NCBI RefSeq assembly: GCF_010500915.1
Contig: NZ_JAAAWP010000009.1
Coordinates: forward strand, 99,176 to 163,175
Source: Alteromonas hispanica
GTDB lineage: Bacteria; Pseudomonadota; Gammaproteobacteria; Enterobacterales; Alteromonadaceae
Direction of reading: 5' to 3'
DNA: 64,000 nucleotides
In this document: in pieces, positions 63,947 to 64,000 of the stretch
Layout: every line of letters begins with the position of its first letter
Position numbering within the stretch: the stretch's first letter is position 1
Made by a program: the position numbers and the translations under genes
The notes under the pieces: model-generated
The model's input: only the letters and a program-made list of their open reading frames with translations
Databases searched by the model: none
Told to the model about the DNA's origin: nothing

Positions 63947-64000
63947 ATGACGTTTGGTGATCAGATCTTTCGCCAAAAACAAATGAAGGTTAAACGCCAT
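63947..64000 (+). CDS. Partial ORF at the right edge (unknown product)
   Basis: An ATG with a good AAGGGA six bases upstream opens a frame of 18 codons (MTFGDQIFRQKQMKVKRH) still open at the window end. Too short to assign; it is rich in Lys, Arg and Gln. Confidence 0.4.
   Translation, partial: MTFGDQIFRQKQMKVKRH

Noticed and set aside
63870..64000. REP-associated transposase at the right edge
   Set aside because: The GGGGTCAGATCC hairpin is suggestive, but the ORF that follows does not begin like a Y1-type transposase and is cut off after 18 codons.
1..64000. CRISPR arrays, tRNA, rRNA or prophage genes
   Set aside because: No regular direct repeats with spacers, no cloverleaf-like segment with TTCGA and acceptor pairing, and no phage structural or integrase genes were seen.

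Overview
The window reads as a chromosomal stretch of a marine gammaproteobacterium, most probably Alteromonas or a close relative (Alteromonadales). This rests on family content I recognise: DUF3718, DUF3010 and DUF1439 proteins, a cyanide-insensitive-type bd oxidase, a signal-peptide-bearing KatG, many GGDEF/EAL/PAS proteins and a DNA polymerase II. No rRNA, tRNA, CRISPR array, intact insertion sequence or prophage was found. Coding density is high, with short operons and several strong intrinsic terminators.

Layout. 1-2.6 kb: the N-terminal part of a lipoprotein penicillin-acylase-family enzyme (runs off the left edge), a DUF3718 protein and a DUF1439 lipoprotein. 2.7-17.5 kb: a sulfur/respiration island. 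One operon holds a 1-Cys peroxiredoxin, an ETHE1-type persulfide dioxygenase, a rhodanese and an outer-membrane barrel. The next is cydA-cydB-cydD-cydC. A minus-strand group encodes a TauE/SafE exporter, a second ETHE1-type dioxygenase, a sulfurtransferase-SQR fusion, a DUF2938 membrane protein and a small barrel. A divergent NsrR-like Rrf2 regulator closes the island. Three related 29-bp near-palindromes lie in front of the three transcription units, so I infer one regulon joining sulfane-sulfur oxidation to a sulfide- and cyanide-resistant terminal oxidase.

17.6-37 kb: DUF3010, a saccharopine-dehydrogenase-like reductase, an acyl-CoA dehydrogenase, an M24 peptidase, a secreted retropepsin-like protease divergent from a small secreted protein with three GxPPFKR motifs, a CadC-like regulator with an in-frame 18-bp minisatellite, a TPR protein, a diverged S-adenosylhomocysteinase paralogue, a 7TM diguanylate cyclase, an AEC transporter, a LysR regulator with mmsA-mmsB (valine catabolism), a Dld-type D-lactate dehydrogenase and a thioredoxin-like protein.

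37-64 kb: an RhlE-type helicase, a GGDEF-EAL protein, a porin plus phosphate-binding-like protein pair, an MscS channel, an unknown helical protein, exported KatG, a soluble four-PAS chemoreceptor, a phospholipase D-VTT fusion coupled to an EEP-family nuclease/phosphatase, a LysR/TauE/Tat-exported aminotransferase cluster, a response regulator-CheC-histidine kinase operon, an MBL hydrolase, DNA polymerase II and an exported EF-hand protein. A truncated ORF starts at the right edge.

Start codons were moved from the longest ORF where a Shine-Dalgarno sequence, family alignment or signal peptide pointed elsewhere. All family assignments are from reading the sequence; no database search was run.
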